Positions 49,646 to 57,714 of a stretch of 64,000 nucleotides of DNA are shown here, piece after piece. The DNA is from CAUSKK01 sp963533935 (GTDB taxonomy: Bacteria > Pseudomonadota > Gammaproteobacteria > Cardiobacteriales > Cardiobacteriaceae), in assembly GCA_963533935.1 (NCBI GenBank), contig CAUSQL010000002.1:1-64000 (forward strand). Direction: 5' to 3'. The position numbers were made by a program, and so were the translations under genes. Positions within the stretch are counted from its first letter, which is position 1. Each line of letters begins with the position of its first letter. Below the pieces are notes generated by a model. The model saw nothing but the letters and a program-made list of their open reading frames with translations, had not been told where the DNA came from and searched no databases.

Positions 49646-50383
49646 ATGAATTTACCGGAACAAATCGTCCTCGTTACCGGCGCCAGCCGCGGCATTGGCC
49701 GGGCCATACTCGATGGCTTCGGCGCCACCGGGGCAACGGTTATCGGCACGGCCACCAGTGAGACGGGCGCCGAACGCATTGCCGCCCACATTAAGGAACA
49801 GGGCTGGCAAGGCACGGGCCTAATGCTGCTGGTCAATGAAGAAGCCAGCGTGGAGAACGCCATTAAAGCCATTAATGAGCAGTTCGGCGCCGTATCCATA
49901 CTGGTGAATAACGCGGGCATTACTGAAGATAATCTGCTGATGCGCATGCGGGAAGAGCAGTGGCAGCGGGTTATTGATACCAATCTGTCCAGCGTCTACC
50001 GGCTGAGCAAGGCGGTGCTACGGGACATGATGAAGGCGCGCGCCGGTCGCATTATTAACATCACGTCCGTGGTGGGGGTAATGGGCAACGCGGGCCAAAC
50101 CAACTACGCGGCGGCTAAGGCGGGCCTAATCGGCTTTTCCAAGGCGCTGGCGCGGGAAGTGGGCTCGCGGGGCATCACGGTGAACTGTGTGGCACCGGGC
50201 TTTATTCAGACGGACATGACCGATAAGCTGCCGGAGGAACAGAAACAGGCGCTCATTAGCCAGGTGCCGCTGGCGGCCCTAGGCACCGTGGCCGATGTGG
50301 CCGAGGCAGTTTTATATTTGGCGCGGGCCAAATACGTAACGGGGGAGACCTTGCACGTGAACGGCGGCATGTATATGCTTTAG
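49646..50383 (+). CDS. fabG: 3-oxoacyl-ACP reductase
   Basis: 245 residues. NADPH-binding GASRGIGR, NNAG and the catalytic Tyr154-x3-Lys158 (YAAAK) are present, and the VNCVAPGFIQTDMT segment is typical. It follows fabD by two bases. Confidence 0.97.
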   Translation: MNLPEQIVLVTGASRGIGRAILDGFGATGATVIGTATSETGAERIAAHIKEQGWQGTGLMLLVNEEASVENAIKAINEQFGAVSILVNNAGITEDNLLMRMREEQWQRVIDTNLSSVYRLSKAVLRDMMKARAGRIINITSVVGVMGNAGQTNYAAAKAGLIGFSKALAREVGSRGITVNCVAPGFIQTDMTDKLPEEQKQALISQVPLAALGTVADVAEAVLYLARAKYVTGETLHVNGGMYML

Positions 50384-50420
50384 AAAAACTTTTTATTTAT
50401 CCAACTAGGAAAAGAAAACT

Positions 50421-50654
50421 ATGAGTAACATTCAAGAACAGGTTGTAAAGGTAATTGCCGAGCAATTGAACGTTGAACCGGAGAAGATTAAGCCAGAGTC
50501 CCACTTCATTGACGACTTGGGCGCTGACTCCCTGGATTTAGTGGAATTGGTAATGGCGCTGGAGAAGCAATTTAACTGCGAAATTCCCGACGAAGAGGCG
50601 GAAAAAATTACCACCGTACAATCAGCCATTGACTACGTTAGTAAGCAATCTTAA
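50421..50654 (+). CDS. acpP: Acyl carrier protein
   Basis: 77 residues. The 4'-phosphopantetheine attachment site is Ser37 in GADSLDLVEL. It is acidic and helical, as expected. TAGGAAAAGAAAACT precedes the ATG. Confidence 0.97.
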   Translation: MSNIQEQVVKVIAEQLNVEPEKIKPESHFIDDLGADSLDLVELVMALEKQFNCEIPDEEAEKITTVQSAIDYVSKQS

Positions 50655-50670
50655 TTTTAAGCCTTTGTGG

Positions 50671-50710
50671 TAAAGCGCTTCGGAACCGTTCCAGAAGCGC
50701 TTTATTTTTA
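50671..50710 (+). terminator. Attenuator/terminator between acpP and fabF
   Basis: AAAGCGCTTC-GGAACCGTTCCA-GAAGCGCTTT forms a strong hairpin with an inner GGAAC/GTTCC stem, followed by ATTTTTA. It uses the same AAGCGC core as the repeats. It would reduce fabF expression relative to acpP. Confidence 0.8.
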
Positions 50711-50720
50711 TGGAGTTCCT

Positions 50721-51980
50721 ATGGATAACAGCATAAAAAAAACTCTGCCCCGGGTGGTGGTTACGGGCCTGGGCCTGGTTAGTCCCGTGGGCAGCACCGT
50801 GGCCAGCGCCTGGGCCAATTTGCTGCAGGGCGTCAGCGGCATTCGCCCCATCACTGACTACGATGCCAGCGCCATGAGCGTGCGTTTTCGCGGTTCGGTG
50901 CTGGACTTTGACCTGGGCAAATACCTCGACCCCAAGGAAGCGCGCAAGATGGATTTGTTTATCCACTACGGCATGGCTGCGGCCATCGATGCCATTGCGG
51001 ACAGCGGCCTGGACTTCAGCGATGAAACGTTGGCTGAGCGCACCGGCATTGTCATTGGCTCGGGTATTGGCGGCCTGCCGGGCATGCTGGAGGGCTATAA
51101 GGACTACCTGGACAATGGCCCGCGGCGGGTTTCCCCCTTTTACGTGCCGAAAAATATCATCAATATGATTGCCGGCAATCTCTCCATTCGGTACGGCATT
51201 CGCGGCCCGAACATGGCCGTTAGTACCGCCTGCGCCACCGGCACCCACGCCATTGCCCAGGGCTACCGGCTGATTCAGACGGGCGACGCGGATTTAATGG
51301 TCGTGGGCGGGGCGGAAATGGCCGGCAACGCCATGGGCATTATGGGTTTTGCCGCCGCCAAGGCCCTGTCCACCCGCAACGAGGCGCCGGAACTGGCCTC
51401 GCGGCCCTGGGATAGGGACCGGGACGGCTTCGTACTCGGCGACGGCGCCGGGGTTATCGTGCTGGAACGTTTGGAAAGTGCCAAGGCCCGCGGCGCCACC
51501 ATTTACGGCGAGCTGGTCGGCATTGGCTGGACCTCTGACGCCTACCACATGACCGCGCCGCTGGAGGACGGTTCCGGCGCCAGCCGCTGCATGGTGCAGG
51601 CTTTGCGCGATGCGGACCTAAAGCCGGAAGACGTGGACTACATCAATGCCCACGGCACCTCCACCCCGGCCGGCGACAAGGCGGAGACCCGGGCCATTAA
51701 GCGGGCCTTCGGCAGCCACGCCTACGACCTGAACGTCAGTTCCACCAAATCCATGACCGGCCATGCCCTCGGTGCCGCCGGCGGCCTGGAAGCCATCTTT
51801 ACCCTGCTGTCCCTGCGCGACCAAATCATTCCGCCCACCATTAATCTGGATAATCCGGACGAGGAGTGCGATTTGAATTACACGGCCAAGACGGCCCAGC
51901 GCCGGCGCATTGACGTGGCCCTATCCAATTCCTTTGGCTTTGGCGGCACCAACGGCAGCCTGCTCTTCCGCCGTCTGTGA
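50721..51980 (+). CDS. fabF: 3-oxoacyl-ACP synthase II
   Basis: 419 residues from the ATG at 50721 (TGGAG at 50711-50715); the frame upstream covers the terminator and is not coding. It elongates acyl chains. Active-site Cys171 in VSTACATG and the two histidines in NAHGTST and MTGHALG are present, with GFGGTNG near the end. Confidence 0.97.
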   Translation: MDNSIKKTLPRVVVTGLGLVSPVGSTVASAWANLLQGVSGIRPITDYDASAMSVRFRGSVLDFDLGKYLDPKEARKMDLFIHYGMAAAIDAIADSGLDFSDETLAERTGIVIGSGIGGLPGMLEGYKDYLDNGPRRVSPFYVPKNIINMIAGNLSIRYGIRGPNMAVSTACATGTHAIAQGYRLIQTGDADLMVVGGAEMAGNAMGIMGFAAAKALSTRNEAPELASRPWDRDRDGFVLGDGAGVIVLERLESAKARGATIYGELVGIGWTSDAYHMTAPLEDGSGASRCMVQALRDADLKPEDVDYINAHGTSTPAGDKAETRAIKRAFGSHAYDLNVSSTKSMTGHALGAAGGLEAIFTLLSLRDQIIPPTINLDNPDEECDLNYTAKTAQRRRIDVALSNSFGFGGTNGSLLFRRL

Positions 51981-51987
51981 GCTGCCC

Positions 51988-53118
51988 ATGAAGAAATTAT
52001 TTTTCATTCTGCTGTTCTTGCTGCTGGGCGCTTCCTTTACGGGGGCGCTTTATTTTAATGACCTGTCCCGCCCGGCGGCCAAGGAAGAAATGATTGTGGT
52101 GAAGAAGGGCGACAACATCACTTCCCTAGCGAATACGCTGAAGAAGAAGGGGCTGTTGCAATACCGCTGGCCGCTACAGCTGCACGGCTACAGCACCGGC
52201 CAGCACCGCCACATGCAGACCGGCGTTTACAAGCTGAAGGCCGGCATGAATGCGCGGGAATTGCTGGCGGACATTGCGGCGGGCAAGGTGGCCGCCTACC
52301 GCTTCACGGTGGTGGAGGGTAAGACCTACCGGGACCTGCTGAAGGCGTTGCGCGGCAATGAACATTTACGGCAAACCCTGACCGGCAAGAGCCCGGAAGA
52401 AATCGCCCAGCTGCTGAATTTGCCGGCGAATCCCGAGGGCCTATTCCTGCCGGAAACCTACTATTTCAGTCCCAACAGCAGCGATTTGGACCTGCTGAAG
52501 CGCATTAACGGCGACCTCAATAAATACCTGAATGAGGCCTGGGCGAAGCGGGCGCCGGGCCTGCCCTACAAAACGCCCCAGGAGGCGCTAATCATGGCGT
52601 CCATTGTGGAGAAGGAAACGGCGCTGGCGGCGGAACGGCCGCTTATCGCTGGGGTATTCGTGCGGCGGCTACAGCAGGGCATGAAGTTGCAGACTGACCC
52701 GACGGTGATTTATGGCGCCAAGGACTATCAGGGGGTAATTACCAAGAAGCACCTGCAGACGGACACGCCCTACAACACCTACACCCGCGAGGGCCTGCCG
52801 CCCACGGCCATTGCCCTGGCGAGTAAGGCGGCCATTGATGCGGCCCTGCACCCGACGGCCGGCGACGCCCTTTACTTTGTGGCCGACGGCAGCGGCGGCC
52901 ATAAATTCTCGCGCACCTATGAGGAACACGAAGCGGCGGTGCAGAAGTACCGCCAGCTGGAGAAGCAGGCCAAGGCCACTGGCCGCCCAATGGCGAAGGC
53001 GGCAAAGGCTAGTCCGGCTGTCAGGGCGGAGCAGGTAGCGGCAACGGTTCCGGCACTTCCGAGTAGGTCTGCCAGCCCGACCGCTGACCCCAGCAATCGG
53101 GCCGTGCCGACGCCATAG
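51988..53118 (+). CDS. mltG: Endolytic murein transglycosylase
   Basis: 376 residues from the ATG at 51988. It cleaves nascent peptidoglycan glycan strands at the inner membrane. One N-terminal transmembrane segment (3-21), a LysM-like stretch (VVVKKGDNITSLANTL), then the YceG domain with catalytic-type Glu208 in ASIVEKET and the TDPTVIYGAKDY and YNTYTREGLPPTAI motifs. The last 50 residues form an Ala/Pro-rich tail not usual for the family. tmk and holB, common downstream genes, are absent. Confidence 0.94.
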   Translation: MKKLFFILLFLLLGASFTGALYFNDLSRPAAKEEMIVVKKGDNITSLANTLKKKGLLQYRWPLQLHGYSTGQHRHMQTGVYKLKAGMNARELLADIAAGKVAAYRFTVVEGKTYRDLLKALRGNEHLRQTLTGKSPEEIAQLLNLPANPEGLFLPETYYFSPNSSDLDLLKRINGDLNKYLNEAWAKRAPGLPYKTPQEALIMASIVEKETALAAERPLIAGVFVRRLQQGMKLQTDPTVIYGAKDYQGVITKKHLQTDTPYNTYTREGLPPTAIALASKAAIDAALHPTAGDALYFVADGSGGHKFSRTYEEHEAAVQKYRQLEKQAKATGRPMAKAAKASPAVRAEQVAATVPALPSRSASPTADPSNRAVPTP

Positions 53119-53125
53119 CCGACGC

Positions 53126-53234
53126 ATTTACCGACGGACGGGCGGTTCTTCGCTGACGCTCAGGCCTTTGGCTTCTCCTGTATGTATTTATAGCGTTAAT
53201 TACATACAGGGGAAGCGCCCGTCCGTTTGTATAA
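53126..53234. repeat. Palindromic intergenic element, long-arm variant
   Basis: ATTTACCGACGGACGGGCGG, a cassette (CTTCGCTGACGCTCAGGCC), TCCTGTATGTATTTA, then opposite arm GTTAATTACATACAGGGGAAGC...CGTCCGTTTGTATAAA. Confidence 0.85.
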
Positions 53235-53417
53235 ATTAAATCTTGGGCAGCTCTGACTAATGAACGATGGCGCCATAAGTGTCCACGCGGAACGGTCGCA
53301 ACTATGACTGGTGGATAATGGGCAGAGGGAGGCAACACGGCCAGCTAACGTGCCTGCAACGGGCCGGGTAAGCTGGCCGAAGCGGCCCGTAAATCAAGTT
53401 CCAGGTGTTCACCCCCT
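53235..53417. other. Non-coding spacer with possible pseudoknot
   Basis: No credible gene. Interleaved stems CGGCCAGCT (53338-53346)/AGCTGGCCG (53371-53379) and ACGGGCCG (53359-53366)/CGGCCCGT (53383-53390) have the order of an H-type pseudoknot. A structured RNA is possible but the GC-rich words could match by chance. Confidence 0.35.
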
Positions 53418-53555
53418 TATTTACCGACGGACGGGCGGTTCTTCTCCCTTCGGTCGCTGGCTTCGCCAGTCGCTGACGCTCAGGCCTTCGGCTTATCCTG
53501 TATGTATTTATAGCGTTAATTACATACAGCCTAAGCGCCCGTCCGTTTGTAAATC
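53418..53555. repeat. Palindromic intergenic element, long-arm variant
   Basis: TATTTACCGACGGACGGGCGG, a longer cassette including CTGGC-TTC-GCCAG and GCTGACGCTCAGGCC, ATCCTGTATGTATTTA, then GTTAATTACATACAGCCTAAGC...CGTCCGTTTGTAAAT. Its cassette extends that of the copy at 53126-53234. Confidence 0.85.
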
Positions 53556-53704
53556 ATGAATTTAGCTGCCCAATAGCTGCGAACAGTGGCTTTGCATTTA
53601 AGTTCTTAACGGCGACTAGCTTGGCAGAGGGGAAGTTAATTTGGGCTCTCCGTAGTTTCGTAAATTGCTGGGGATTTAACTGGTTTATCCGCAATAATCT
53701 GGTT
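53556..53704. other. Non-coding spacer
   Basis: About 150 bases of moderate GC content between two repeat elements. I see no gene, hairpin or known RNA here. Confidence 0.4.
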
Positions 53705-53787
53705 TATACAAACGGACAGGCGCTTTACCTGTATGTAATTAGACCCTTAAATACATATAGGTAAAGCGCCCGCCCGTCTGTATATTT
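53705..53787. repeat. Palindromic intergenic element, inverted pair
   Basis: TATACAAACGGACAGGCGC...TACCTGTATGTAATTA and AAATACATATAGGTAAAGCGCC...GCCCGTCTGTATATTTA, next to the stop of the pncA-like gene. Confidence 0.85.
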
Positions 53788-53800
53788 AATTATTTAGCAG

Positions 53801-54427
53801 CTAAAGCAGCGCCGCCACCGCCGCCGCGTTCTCCGCCAGCAGCGCTCCGGCGGCCTGCATTTCCTCCCAGGCCCGCGCCGTAGTTTCCGGTGCAATGCCG
53901 CGGCAGGCCGCCCGGTTCACAATGACGCGGAATTTCCCCGGCCGCAGCAGTTGCAGCACCGAGGTTTTCACGCAGTAATCCGTGGCCAGACCGCCCACAA
54001 TCAGGGTTTTCGCCCCCTGCCATTCCAGCCATTCCAGCAGGCCCGTACTCAATTTATCATGCAGGTCGTGGTAGCAAATGCCGTAGGGGTGCAAGTCCGG
54101 CTCCATGCCCTTCCAGACGCAGAAATCATATTCCGTCGGCGCCGGCAGCCCGTCGATGAGCTTAAAGCCATAGCTGCCGACGATACCGTGGGCCACCCAG
54201 GTTAAATCCGCCTCGGGCAGGCCGGTGGCCTGCAGCATTTGCTCCGGCCGCGCGCAGAGCCAGAGGGCCTCGCGGCAGTGGGCGTCCTTGCTCATCACCC
54301 GCTTCTGCGCCAGCCGCGCCTGCGCGTTCAGTTCAGCGACAATCTGGTCGCCCTCCAGCACCGGCAGTTCCGCCGGGCAGCGGGGCGTGAAGGTGTTCTG
54401 CGCATCGACGTCGATGGCAACAATCAT
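53801..54427 (-). CDS. Nicotinamidase / isochorismatase-family hydrolase
   Basis: 208 residues. The cysteine hydrolase triad is visible: Asp8 in DVDAQNTF, Lys106 in VWKG and Cys152 in ATDYCVKTS. The sequence around Lys106 (DFCVWKGMEPD) and the cis-peptide-type GGLATDYC fit PncA, which converts nicotinamide to nicotinate in NAD salvage. It begins within the dsbC stop codon (ATGA overlap). Confidence 0.85.
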   Translation of the reverse strand: MIVAIDVDAQNTFTPRCPAELPVLEGDQIVAELNAQARLAQKRVMSKDAHCREALWLCARPEQMLQATGLPEADLTWVAHGIVGSYGFKLIDGLPAPTEYDFCVWKGMEPDLHPYGICYHDLHDKLSTGLLEWLEWQGAKTLIVGGLATDYCVKTSVLQLLRPGKFRVIVNRAACRGIAPETTARAWEEMQAAGALLAENAAAVAALL

Positions 54428-55107
54428 TTTTTCTCCAGGGTGGCGAGCATTTGCTCCGGCTTGAGGTAGCCGCCGATCAGTTCGCCGTCGCTGTTGAAGA
54501 TGGCCGGCGTGCCGGTTACGCCCATTTGCACGCCCAGATTGTATTGGTCGCGCACCTTATCCACGGCGGTTTCGGCCAGTTCTTTACCTTCTTCCGCTTC
54601 ACCCATGGCCTTTTTCTTGTCCTCGGCGGCGAAGATGGTTTCCATCTGCCGGGCATTCTTGGAATTTAAACCCTGGCGGGGGAAGGCCAGATAGCGCACG
54701 GTAATGCCCTTCTTATTCAGTTCCGGCACGTCCTTGTGCAGCAGCTGGCAGTAGTGGCAGGTGGTGTCGAAGAAGACCGTAACCACGTGCTTTTCCTCCG
54801 CCGCCGGGTAGGTAATCATCTGGTCCTTCAGCTTTTCCACCTTGGCCATCAGCGGCTTAACGCTCAAATCCTTGGGCGTGCCGTCGGCGCCGATTTCAAA
54901 GAAGCCCCCCTGAAGGAAGTATTTGCCCTCCGGGTCGCTGTAGACGATGCCCTGGTCGCTGATGATGGTTTTCAGGCCGGCAATGGGTGAATCGCTGATT
55001 TCAATGTTTTTCGCGCCAATTTTTGTCAGATTAGCCTTGATGGCCTCGTCGTCGCCGCGGGCCGCTCCGGCCACTAGAGCCAGGGCCAGGAAAATAATTT
55101 TCTGCAT
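54424..55107 (-). CDS. dsbC: Periplasmic thiol:disulfide interchange protein DsbC
   Basis: 227 residues. It is a disulfide isomerase. Signal peptide MQKIIFLALALVAGAARG, an N-terminal dimerisation domain (about 21-80), then a thioredoxin fold with Cys117-His-Tyr-Cys120 in FFDTTCHYC; E. coli has CGYC at this site. The C-terminal TPAIFNSDGELIGGYLKPEQM is typical. The second cysteine pair of E. coli DsbC is not present. Overlap with the pncA-like gene indicates cotranscription. Confidence 0.93.
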   Translation of the reverse strand: MQKIIFLALALVAGAARGDDEAIKANLTKIGAKNIEISDSPIAGLKTIISDQGIVYSDPEGKYFLQGGFFEIGADGTPKDLSVKPLMAKVEKLKDQMITYPAAEEKHVVTVFFDTTCHYCQLLHKDVPELNKKGITVRYLAFPRQGLNSKNARQMETIFAAEDKKKAMGEAEEGKELAETAVDKVRDQYNLGVQMGVTGTPAIFNSDGELIGGYLKPEQMLATLEKK

Positions 55108-55219
55108 TTTTTATCCTATGTGAAAAAGGGGCAATTATACGGAAGCCCCCGGCGGGAAAACCGTTCCAGAAGCACATTTTCTGGCCTTAATTTAGTCGGG
55201 CTAAAATGGGGCTTTTTAT

Positions 55220-55741
55220 ATGGATAAGCCAGAAAAACAATACGACGAGGAAGGCCGCGTCATTCGCGAAAACCGTTCGGAAGCCAAGCGGGAACGGGAG
55301 AAAATTAAGGCCTTCGCCCGGGAGCTGCTCCAGCTGCCCGGCCACCAGTATGAGCTGCTGCCCGTGGACGAACGCTTACGGGAAGCGCTGCTGGAAGGTA
55401 AGCGCCTCAGTGGCAACGCCCTGGCCCGCCACCTGATATTTCTCACCAAGCTGCTCGACCAGCAGGATTACCCCACCATTGCGGCGGCCTTCCGCCACGT
55501 GAATCACCCGCGCAGTAACGATGCGGCTAAGCTGCGGCGCATTCAGCGGGAAATGGAACTGCTGCTGGCCGGCGACCGGGACATCTTCAGCGAACTATTG
55601 CAGCGCTACCGGGACCTGGACATTCAGTACGTGCGCCAGCTGCTGCGGGAACACCACAAACAGCCGGCGGGGGCGGAGCCGAGCAAGCAGCAGCGCGCCC
55701 TGCAAAAATATCTGTCCGGCCTAATGCTGCGCCCGGAATGA
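55220..55741 (+). CDS. darP: Ribosome biogenesis protein DarP/YjgA (DUF615)
   Basis: 173 residues. It acts in late 50S assembly. The charged N-terminus (SEAKREREKIKAFARELLQLP), RLSGNALARHLIFLTKLL and the ending KQQRALQKYLSGLML match the family. The GCTAAAATGG at 55201 upstream is a likely -10 box. It overlaps hemW by ATGA. Confidence 0.92.
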   Translation: MDKPEKQYDEEGRVIRENRSEAKREREKIKAFARELLQLPGHQYELLPVDERLREALLEGKRLSGNALARHLIFLTKLLDQQDYPTIAAAFRHVNHPRSNDAAKLRRIQREMELLLAGDRDIFSELLQRYRDLDIQYVRQLLREHHKQPAGAEPSKQQRALQKYLSGLMLRPE

Positions 55742-56892
55742 TTCCCCTCAGCCTCTATGTCCATATCCCCTGGTGCCTGCGCAAGTGCCCCTACTGCGAC
55801 TTTAACTCCTACGGTTTAAGCGGTGCCAGTGGCGCCAATCCGGTGGCCGACGAGGCCGCCTACGTGGGCCATCTGCTGCGGGATTTGCGCGCCGATTTGG
55901 CCCTGGTGGGGGAAAAACGCCCCCTACAGTCCATCTTCATTGGTGGCGGCACCCCGTCCCTGTTCAGCGGCCGGGCCATCGGCGCGCTGCTGAACGGCAT
56001 TGGCCGGGAAATGAGCTTAGGCCCGGACTGTGAAATTACCCTGGAAGCGAACCCGTCCACCTTTGAACGGGAAAAATTCGCCGACTACCGGGCCGCCGGC
56101 GTCAATCGGCTGTCCATCGGCGTGCAGAGCTTTAGCGATGAAAAGTTAAAGGCGCTGGGGCGGGTACATGACAGCCGCGAGGCGGTCGCCGCCATTGAGC
56201 TGGCCCAGCGGGTGGGCTTTGGCCGCCTGAATCTGGATTTAATGTTCGCCCTGCCGCGGCAGAGTGTGGCGGAAGCCCTGGAGGATTTGGCTCGGGCCGT
56301 GGCCTTTAAGCCGGAGCATTTGAGCTGGTACCAGCTGACCCTGGAGCCGAATACGGTATTTTTCCGCCAGCCGCCGCCGCTGCCGAGCCAGGACCACCAG
56401 GCGGAAATCTTCGACCGCGGCCGGGAATTTCTGAACGGCCAGGGCTTTAATCAGTACGAGGTGAGCGCCTGGACCCGGGGCCGGCCTAGCGCCCACAACC
56501 TGAATTACTGGCAGTTCGGCGACTACCTGGGCATCGGCGCCGGCGCCCACGGCAAATTAACCAGCGGCGGGCAGATTTTTCGCAGCCAGAAGTTCTACCA
56601 GCCGCAGCAGTACCAGCGGGCCGCCGGCAAATTGGCCAATCCCTACGCCAGCCGCTGGCAAGCGGTGGCCGTAGAGGATTTACCCTTTGAGTTCATGATG
56701 AACGGGCTGCGACTGCGGGAGGGTCTGCCGGTGGCGCTGTTCGCCCAGCGCACCTTCCTTAACCCTTTGGTAATTAAGGAAAAATGGCGTCAATTACAGC
56801 AAAAAGGACTGGTTTTACAGGACGAGCAGCGCTTCTGTACCAGTGAACTGGGCTTTTTGCATTTAAATGAAGTTATTGAACTTTTTTTATAG
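55738..56892 (+). CDS. hemW: Heme chaperone / radical SAM protein HemW
   Basis: 384 residues. The radical-SAM cluster Cys13-x3-Cys17-x2-Cys20 (CLRKCPYC) is preceded by LYVHIPW, and GGGTPSLF, LEANPST, RLSIGVQSF and the C-terminal HemN-type domain (RLREGLPVALF) follow. HemW carries heme to respiratory proteins rather than acting as coproporphyrinogen oxidase. Overlaps darP. Confidence 0.95.
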   Translation: MIPLSLYVHIPWCLRKCPYCDFNSYGLSGASGANPVADEAAYVGHLLRDLRADLALVGEKRPLQSIFIGGGTPSLFSGRAIGALLNGIGREMSLGPDCEITLEANPSTFEREKFADYRAAGVNRLSIGVQSFSDEKLKALGRVHDSREAVAAIELAQRVGFGRLNLDLMFALPRQSVAEALEDLARAVAFKPEHLSWYQLTLEPNTVFFRQPPPLPSQDHQAEIFDRGREFLNGQGFNQYEVSAWTRGRPSAHNLNYWQFGDYLGIGAGAHGKLTSGGQIFRSQKFYQPQQYQRAAGKLANPYASRWQAVAVEDLPFEFMMNGLRLREGLPVALFAQRTFLNPLVIKEKWRQLQQKGLVLQDEQRFCTSELGFLHLNEVIELFL

Positions 56893-56905
56893 TTGCTGTT
56901 AAAAT
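56876..56905 (+). promoter_or_regulatory. Promoter for the small lipoprotein at 56940
   Basis: TTGAAC (56876-56881) and TAAAAT (56900-56905), 18 bases apart, overlapping the end of hemW. Confidence 0.65.
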
Positions 56906-56939
56906 CGGGGCTCCTTTAATCAACCTATCGGAGTTAATT

Positions 56940-57146
56940 ATGAAAAAAGTTCTATTGCTAGGCCTTTGCGCTCTAGGCTTAATGGCTTGCAACAAGGAAG
57001 AAAAAGCCGCTGAGCAACCAGCTGCTCCTGCCGCTGAAGCTAAGCCAGCTGAAGCTGCTCCTGCCGATGCCAAACCAGCTGAAGCTCCTGCCGCTGACGC
57101 TAAACCAGCTGAAGCTGCTCCTGCTGCCGGCGAGCAAGCCAAATAA
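56940..57146 (+). CDS. Small Ala/Pro/Lys-rich repeat lipoprotein
   Basis: 68 residues. The lipobox LMAC with Cys17 predicts a lipid anchor. The rest is near-exact repeats of AEAAPADAKPAEAP, with matching near-identical DNA repeats. It resembles short extended envelope lipoproteins in composition only. GGAGTTAATT precedes the ATG, and it has its own promoter and terminator. Confidence 0.85.
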   Translation: MKKVLLLGLCALGLMACNKEEKAAEQPAAPAAEAKPAEAAPADAKPAEAPAADAKPAEAAPAAGEQAK

Positions 57147-57181
57147 TTAAGCATTTGCTTATTAGAACCTGTTGATAGGGT

Positions 57182-57210
57182 GGCCAACTTTCAGTTGGCC
57201 GCTCTTTTTT
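57182..57210 (+). terminator. Rho-independent terminator
   Basis: GGCCAACT-TTC-AGTTGGCC stem followed by GCTCTTTTTTT. Confidence 0.9.
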
Positions 57211-57238
57211 TGTGCCCGTTTAACGGCTCTGCTAAAAT
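57210..57238 (+). promoter_or_regulatory. Promoter for the lipoprotein at 57265
   Basis: TTGTGC (57210-57215) and TAAAAT (57233-57238) with a 17-base spacer, 26 bases before the GTG start. Confidence 0.6.
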
Positions 57239-57264
57239 TTTTTCCAATAAATTAAGGAGCGGTG

Positions 57265-57705
57265 GTGAAAAAAATCTTTTTAACGCTGGCGATTCTGACG
57301 GTTGCAGCCTGCCGCGACCTACCTTTCATCGGTAAAGCGCTCCCGGCGCCCAGCGAAGCGCAGCGCAATGCGGAACTGGCCCAGCAGCGGCGCCAGGCCC
57401 AGCAAAATCCCGAAGACTACGAATTAAATGATTTGAGCGGCGACGGCCAATCCCTAGCCTTTTTCCGTGAAGGCAAGCCCCAGATGCTGCTGGCCGCGGT
57501 CAAGCAACTATTAACCATTGAAAATCAACAATTTAACTGCGACCAACTGCAGGCCCTGGAGATTAAGCGGGCCAGCATTTCTGAGGACGGCTTCCAGGAA
57601 AATTGGTATCTAACCGCCTGCAATAACCGCCGCATCTATCAGGTTTTATTTCAAAGTAACCAACAGGGACAGCTCATTCCCAGCGTCTCGCTCTATAACG
57701 ACTAA
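57265..57705 (+). CDS. Small lipoprotein upstream of carB, function unknown
   Basis: 146 residues from the GTG at 57265 (GGAG at 57256-57259); a GTG at 57262 is too close to that site. The signal ends VAAC with Cys16. The mature part is helical at first (EAQRNAELAQQRRQAQQ), then a compact domain with two more cysteines (FNCDQL and LTACNNRR). No family is recognised. It is nine bases from carB. Confidence 0.75.
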   Translation: MKKIFLTLAILTVAACRDLPFIGKALPAPSEAQRNAELAQQRRQAQQNPEDYELNDLSGDGQSLAFFREGKPQMLLAAVKQLLTIENQQFNCDQLQALEIKRASISEDGFQENWYLTACNNRRIYQVLFQSNQQGQLIPSVSLYND

Positions 57706-57714
57706 GGAAGAATC

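Noticed and set aside
53126..53787. Clustered repeats as a possible CRISPR array
   Set aside because: Units differ in length and orientation, spacers are of very unequal length, and there are no cas genes.
54451..54990. Plus-strand frames opposite dsbC
   Set aside because: dsbC has a signal peptide, CHYC motif and correct length on the minus strand.
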